64,000 nt of DNA from Acanthosepion esculentum (Eukaryota; Mollusca; Cephalopoda; Sepiida; Sepiidae): the NCBI GenBank assembly GCA_964036315.1, contig OZ038508.1, positions 47,201,196-47,265,195 on the forward strand. Reading direction: 5' to 3'. Positions 59,155-64,000 of this stretch are shown here, in pieces. Positions within the stretch are counted from its first letter, which is position 1; every line of letters starts with the position of its first letter. The translations under genes and the position numbers were made by a program. Under the pieces are notes generated by a model, which saw nothing but the letters and a program-made list of their open reading frames with translations, was not told the origin of the DNA and ran no database searches.

Positions 59155-59450
59155 TATTTCGCCCCACTAAGACGAGTTGTAGCACAAGGTCTTTTTTTAA
59201 AGGTGAGGACCCGAGCACGTACACCCGGGCAAAGAAGAAAAATTGCCCGCAGCCCCCGCAACCATCGATTGCGCTGGCCACGCGGCGATCATTGATCCTT
59301 CTCTCTGGTGCAATGAGGCCTCGGGCAGCTGTTTCCCAGGGCTGGGCTCCTCTCAGTACAATTTTCCTCAGTTGCGACTCTGTCTTTCGACGGAGTCGCC
59401 CCTGAGCGCACTCTGCCCAAAGACAGAGAGGCAACTGAGAGATGATAAAT
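59155..59450 (-). mobile_element. Second dispersed copy of the GC-rich array unit
   Basis: Minus-strand copy spanning the third hairpin to the terminal hairpin. The central stem (59367-59406) is CTCAG, a 2-bp mismatch, then GCGACTC pairing with GAGTCGC and CTGAG, topped by GTC-GAAA-GAC. In the array the cap is GCC-GAAG-GGC and the stem is CGAGGCTC/GAGCCTCG. The terminal block keeps CCTTGTGCTACA between CCTCAC and GTGGGG. Many substitutions fall in pairs. The 108-codon minus-strand open frame here is presumably incidental. Confidence 0.8.
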
Positions 59451-60034
59451 AATGTGTTACAAACCACTCATGAAAGAGTAATTTACACAATATGAAATTT
59501 CATACTAAGCTGCATTGTCTTTCTTTCTTGTTTTATTTCATGCTGGCATTCATTTTTTAAAAGTCTTTTTTACTTTCTCGTCTAATTTCCTCGTGGCTTT
59601 CTTCCTTTTTTACTTTCTTTCGTTTTTGCTTTCAGTTTGTCTTTCATTTTTTATTTCCTTCTTTCTTTCCTTCTATCCTTCTTTGATTTTTTCGTTCTTT
59701 CTTTCTTTCTTTCTTTCTTTCTATCTTTCTTCCGTTCATTTTCTGTTCTTTCTTTGTTCTTTCTTTGTTTCTTCCTCGGTCTTTTATCTTTTTATCCTTA
59801 TTTTCCTATATTTCACTTCAACAAATTGACGATTATGGCTCTCCACAACATTCATGTGTAGCTCAGTAATGATTGTCTTTTCAGTATTACCCCCGTCACT
59901 TTCTTATGCCATCGATTTACACAAGGTTCCGTGATTATTTTTTTTTTACTCGTCATTTCCCTCTGTCCTTCTTAAATTCAATATGTCCTTTGAAAGTAAA
60001 AATTATAGTATAGACTTCCATTATTTTTCATTTA
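59451..60034. other. Pyrimidine-rich stretch
   Basis: TTTC-type runs (59690-59730) and T-rich DNA; a LINE-tail word (ATGGCTCTCCACAACATTCA) at 59835. No gene. Confidence 0.6.
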
Positions 60035-60100
60035 TCCTTCAGACTCCCTTGTTACACACATGCTCCGTCCATGTTGTCCTCAGCATCATTCTGGAGAGCC
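60035..60100 (-). pseudogene. LINE fragment
   Basis: ACATGCTCCGTCCATGTTGT and CTCAGCATCATTCTGGAGAG match the minus-strand LINE part at 56060-56100. About 65 bp only. Confidence 0.5.
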
Positions 60101-60159
60101 GCATTTACATAGCATCATATCTCTTTTTAAGCATTCACTTCTATATAGGAGTACCAAAT

Positions 60160-60297
60160 TTACATAGTGATTTTCTAAGCGCAGCCTAAATGCGGCACAA
60201 GGCCGAAAGTAGGGGGTACCCAGTGAGGATCCAACTCACTACTAAGTCTATCAAAACAAGCTTTCTAAGCATTACACCACGCCAAGGTGCCCAAGTA
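60160..60297 (-). mobile_element. SINE-A copy
   Basis: Minus strand: GGGCACCTTGGCGTGGTGTA, T-arm AGTGAGTTGGATCCTCACT, then GGCCTTGTGCCGCATTTAGG. Matches 15338-15478 throughout. Confidence 0.8.
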
Positions 60298-60302
60298 ACA
60301 AT

Positions 60303-60542
60303 ATAACTGTTATGCGTCCTTACCTATAACTACAGAATGAACTCTTCCTAACACTATGTATACTACGACTCTCAAGTGAGAGGGACGAATCAAGTCGATC
60401 CGATAGTAGTTCACTCCAAACCAGACTGACAGTCATACTAACACCTTCCACATCTTGTATTATTATTCCGTCTTCCTTGGTTCTAACCTGGATCATAACA
60501 GTAGCGACGAGAATATTGAAGAAACGAATTCTACGCGGAGAA

Positions 60543-60612
<70 letters not shown>

Positions 60613-60844
60613 GTCCTTACCTATAATTACAGAATTAACTCTTCCTAACACTATGTATACTACGCCTCTCAAGAGAGAGGGACGAATCGAGTCGAGCCGA
60701 TAGTAGTTCACTCCAAACCAGACTGACAGTCATACTAACACCTTCCACATCTTGTATTATTATTCCGGCTAATATATCTTCGTTATTTCTACTCTTGTGT
60801 TCGTGTTGTTCTTCCTTGGTCCTAACCTGGACCATAACAATAAC
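60303..60844 (+). mobile_element. Miniature LTR element (TRIM-like) with TA core
   Basis: LTR 60308-60500 (193 bp; lacks ~42 bp present in other copies) is followed by GTAGCGACGAGAAT, similar to the primer-binding region after Gypsy-type LTRs. A ~35-bp leader, (TA)n 60549-60610 and a second LTR 60611-60839 (first bases replaced by TA) complete it. ATAAC flanks both sides (60303-60307 and 60840-60844), a 5-bp target duplication. No gag or pol. It is either a non-autonomous miniature element or a deleted one whose gap was filled by TA. Confidence 0.75.
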
Positions 60845-60892
60845 ATAACAGGTTAATTGGACTGTGAGTTCTATACTCAACATGTGCACCAT

Positions 60893-60945
60893 ACATTCGG
60901 CTTTGTGCCACATCAAAGTTACGCTTAGATACATCACCATCCAAT
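60893..60945 (+). mobile_element. SINE-A tail scrap
   Basis: TTCGGCTTTGTGCCACATCA then AGTTACGCTTAG resembles the SINE-A tail. Short. Confidence 0.45.
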
Positions 60946-61112
60946 AAATCGAATATTTTTGACACGACTCCCTGTTGCCAATACCGTATACTTAGCTTGC
61001 ACATCCCAGGTAGGTTTATTATCTTTCAATTGCGTCTGAGGGGTGTCCGGTCCTGCCTGCGGTTGTACTCCACCTTATTGCACTAGAGAGAGGAGATCGG
61101 TAGACATACCGA

Positions 61113-61260
61113 TGTCAGCGCCACCGAACATTGCGCGGGTGTGGAATTGCAGGACAATTTTTGGTTCAGCTTCGAGTGTACGCGCTCCGGTTTCCCTCGT
61201 TAAAACCTGACCTTGTGTCACATCAGATCTCAGTGGGGAAACTGGGTAAATATTATGAGG
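61113..61260 (+). mobile_element. 3' fragment of the GC-rich element
   Basis: Holds GACAATTTTTGGTTCAGC, GAGTGTACGCGCTC, and the terminal hairpin GTTTCCC...GGGGAAAC enclosing CCTGACCTTGTGTCACAT. Corresponds to the last two hairpins of the array unit. Confidence 0.6.
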
Positions 61261-62768
61261 TGAAGGTTGTGAACTTTATTCACATATACACGCGCCTGAA
61301 ATATTTTGGAATAGACGTGTAGAATCTAAATTTGCAAACATTTATCGTCCATTTTGTTGCATCGCTACATCCGGGCAACTCATTTGCGCAGCACATTTTT
61401 TCGTTTTTTTGGGGAGGTTTTTTGTTTTGTTTTTTTTCTACCGAATTGATAGAAAGAGTAAATAAATAATATATTGTACCTCGGGCCGCTTACAGTAAAA
61501 TACCACGAAGGGCTTAGATTATTTAATAAAATGCCAAACGTGTCTAACACAAATGCTTATCATAAACGTTGTATGTATTCTTTGTAAGATTCAAAAGACA
61601 TTTATTTTGATAAGGGATGTCAAGCTCTATATGGCCCTTGTTGTCACTGTCAGATTTAGCAAAACGGATTCGTTGAAGAAATGACTCTCGGAAGAAAAAT
61701 CTCTAAGTATATATATAAAAAAAAATGACGGCTTGTAATGGATTAAACTGCTTGTGTGAAAGAAATTACGTCAGAAGAAACAGTGTTTTGATATCGTATA
61801 TGTTAATATTTGCGTACAAACGGTCACTTCTCTTAGAAGCAACAACGCCAAATCTAAAAATAAGCTTATACTGAAAAAGGAAGTGACATTAAGAAAATGT
61901 CTGGTGCTTCTGCTATGTATTTCGAGATCCTTGATAAAATCCGAAAAAAAGAATCTCCAATATTATTGGTCCTGACATGGTATATCGGATTCTCGTAGCT
62001 TCCCTGTGAACGAAGAAAAAAATAGATTTCTTTCGTATTCAATATATAGCCTCTTTTTATTATATTTTTTTTAATTAATTTTCTCCAAGCAGGGCGATAA
62101 TGCCACTAAGGCTCAAGGTTATACTGTGAGTGAAAGAGGGTGAAAAGAATTTATAAGGAACTTTAAATCCCAGTCCTAAACAGGAAACAATTGATAGGCT
62201 TTCACTCTTGTTCAAAAGACAGGGGAGAAGTGGGAACCGGGTGATAGGTGATCCTATCTACTCTTAATGAGGAAAGTTAAATAAATGATTGTGCTATCAC
62301 GTTTCATCATTTTCAGATATCATGTTTTGTATCTTCGTCCGACATTTCCTGTTATCGCGTCGTTTTTATTTACGCCTAAGCAAATTTAATGTATTCCCAT
62401 ATTTCATGACACATTTATTGAGGTTGAGTTATTTGTTTTCAGCACAAATGCTTCTAGTTTGGTGATCATTTTTATGGTTTAAATTTAAGAACAAATATTT
62501 AAACACATTGCCTCGATAAATAAAACCACACCAAACATGGCAACAGGGAACATGACGCGAAGATGAGAAGACGCAATATGTTTAAAATGATGAAACCGAT
62601 TTATCACAAAAAGCAAAGTTTTTTGATAATGAATTAGGAAAGACGAAAGTACTCAAATATTGCATGTTATTATATTTAAATATGTTGCGAAATCCTTGAA
62701 AGTCTCTAGGAATATAAAGAAAAATAAAGAAATTCTTAACTAAATGCTTCAAGTTGGTCTTTAAACCA

Positions 62769-62771
<3 letters not shown>
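61261..62771. other. Mostly unassigned; one LINE scrap
   Basis: 61905-62000 on the plus strand reads SAMYFEILDKIRKK and (frame change) NIIGPDMVYRIL-like sequence, the same LINE tail as 37.3 kb. Nothing else recognised. Confidence 0.5.

Positions 62772-62846
<75 letters not shown>
62772..62846. repeat. (TA)n microsatellite
   Basis: Pure TA run directly abutting the minus SINE-C tail. Confidence 0.95.
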
Positions 62847-62849
<3 letters not shown>

Positions 62850-63430
62850 AAGACATTTTTATATTTAACATTCTTTTTATAGATACAAGTATTTAAGTAA
62901 ATGCTCTGTTTTATAATAAAGAGTATAAAATAACATTTACCAGCCTGAATATCCGAAAAATATTCATAGACAATAATCGTCCTCCGAAATTTTACTTAAA
63001 TACTTGTATCTATAAAAAGAATGTTAAACATAAAAATGTCTTTAAATAATTGTCCATTTCATAATGTATGACGTCATTTGTTTACATTTGATACGCCATG
63101 AGCAGTTATGAATGTACGTGAAAGATTCATGGAAGATTGAAGTTTATAAGCAATAAATTGGACCTTGCCAACCGAACGATCCTCTGTGGCCAAATCGGGT
63201 AAAAAGGCACGTCAGGCTATATGACGGTTCCGGGTAGGATACAGGTTTGAATCCAGTCGGAGGACGAATATTTTCTATGAAAATTTCTCCGGCATTCAGG
63301 CCGGTAAATGCTATTTAATACTGTTTATTATAAAACAGAGCATTTACTTAAATACTTTTATCTATAAAAAGAATGTTAAACATAAAAATGTCTTTAAATA
63401 ATTGTCGGACTTTGTCCATTTCATAATAAA
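62847..63430. mobile_element. SINE-C copies in inverted arrangement
   Basis: A full plus copy (63180-63430) has A-box-like TGGCCAAATCGGG (63187-63199) and B-box GGTTTGAATCC (63244-63254), then a body ending GTCTTTAAATAATTGT. Its body is mirrored by a minus fragment 62847-62990 (about 145 bp complementary), which meets a short plus tail fragment (62994-63065). The pair makes a large potential hairpin with a tRNA-like sequence in the loop. Confidence 0.75.
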
Positions 63431-63510
63431 TATATATGAAGAAATATACTCTTAACTTGTGCTATATTCTATTCAAGGGATAAAGTGCTCAATATACATG
63501 AACATTGAAT
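63431..63510 (-). mobile_element. HHR-A body fragment
   Basis: TGAAGAAATATACTCTTAAC and GGGATAAAGTGCTCAATAT match the minus-strand HHR-A body; the head is missing. Confidence 0.6.
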
Positions 63511-63529
63511 ATATATATATATATATATA

Positions 63530-63680
<151 letters not shown>

Positions 63681-63905
63681 TAAAGACCAACCTGAATTAT
63701 AAGCGCATATATGCCCAGTTCCTCACTGTTCACATATGTTCATGATTGTGTGAGCTACGGTGAGTGAGCGTGCCTGTGTGTGCATCTGCGTACGTCAATG
63801 AGTGTACGTGCGTGTATGTATCTTTGCGTAAGTATAAGTGGCGTTCCACCTCCATAAAAACCCCGATACACGCAACCATATATAAATCCAAAAATTAAAT
63901 CACTT

Positions 63906-64000
63906 TTTTCTGACGATCGCAAATAGCGTGAAACCCAGGGTCACAAACTCACACCAATCCAACTAAATATATTAGCTCTATCAATGATATTGAGCGCTTT
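63906..64000 (+). ncRNA. HHR-A copy with covarying hammerhead-like core, cut by window end
   Basis: CTGACGA 63910-63916; stem II CGC/GCG (63918-63920, 63926-63928) around a 5-nt loop; GAAA 63930-63933; stem III CC/GG around CAG; GTC 63940-63942. Box spacing is identical to the copy at 35517, yet stem II differs by T-A to C-G and stem III by A-T to C-G. Stem I is weak. The body (TCTATCAATGATATTGAGCG) confirms family membership. Confidence 0.6.

Overview
The window looks like intergenic or intronic DNA from a large, AT-rich, repeat-laden animal genome. A coleoid cephalopod, most likely an octopus, fits best. The reasons are very many long (TA)n tracts, several tRNA-derived SINE families that share a GGCCTTGTGCCACAT-type core (the style of the Ceph-SINE superfamily of squid and cuttlefish), mariner/Tc1 relics, Penelope-like elements with GIY-YIG nucleases, and LINE fragments of at least three kinds. 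The species is inferred, not proven. I find no convincing host protein-coding exon, rRNA gene, functional tRNA gene or CRISPR array. Every recognisable coding segment is a transposon relic.

Layout. 0-13 kb: mariner relics (0.5-1.2, 8.2-9.3 and a 10.1-10.5 kb fragment), LINE debris, a Penelope 3' tail (5.3 kb), a 364-bp TA-flanked MITE (11.9 kb). 13-21 kb: mosaics of tRNA-SINEs, hammerhead-like repeats and microsatellites, plus a broken mariner with an inverted piece (18.6-19.6 kb). 21.4-24.8 kb: a GC-rich array of 12 tandem units, mostly 259 bp, packed with hairpins, preceded by CCAAT and TATA boxes and followed by AATAAA and an A-rich tract. 24.8-28.1 kb: shuffled LINE pieces around a solo LTR. 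28-36 kb: hammerhead-like/(TA)n repeats and two Penelope-like elements (30.3-32.6 and 33.7-34.8 kb). 36-41 kb: inverted SINEs, LINE ends, a 2.3-copy tandem repeat carrying canonical hammerhead ribozymes (37.7-38.9 kb), a dispersed relative of the GC-rich unit and a solo LTR. 41-44 kb: inverted (TATC)n/(GATA)n arrays. 44-50 kb: sparse. 50.2-51.5 kb: the 3' half of an RLE-type LINE. 52-61 kb: another LINE family, tandem SINE modules, a second dispersed GC-rich element and a 0.5-kb LTR-LTR mini-element. 61-64 kb: inverted SINE copies and more hammerhead-like repeats.

Two RNA-based stories stand out. First, self-cleaving ribozyme signatures recur: two textbook type I hammerheads lie exactly 523 nt apart (38102-38150 and 38625-38673) downstream of a tRNA-like A/B-box, as expected for a retrozyme-like element giving unit-length or circular RNA. 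A dispersed family (HHR-A) keeps a small hammerhead fold with paired base changes between copies. Most of these repeats end in (TA)n, and a true Penelope-like element here ends the same way, so the TA tracts may be seeded by these elements. Second, the GC-rich unit is not just a satellite. Diverged single copies at 39.3-39.5 and 59.2-59.45 kb keep its long central stem through compensatory substitutions, which suggests a mobile family selected for RNA structure.
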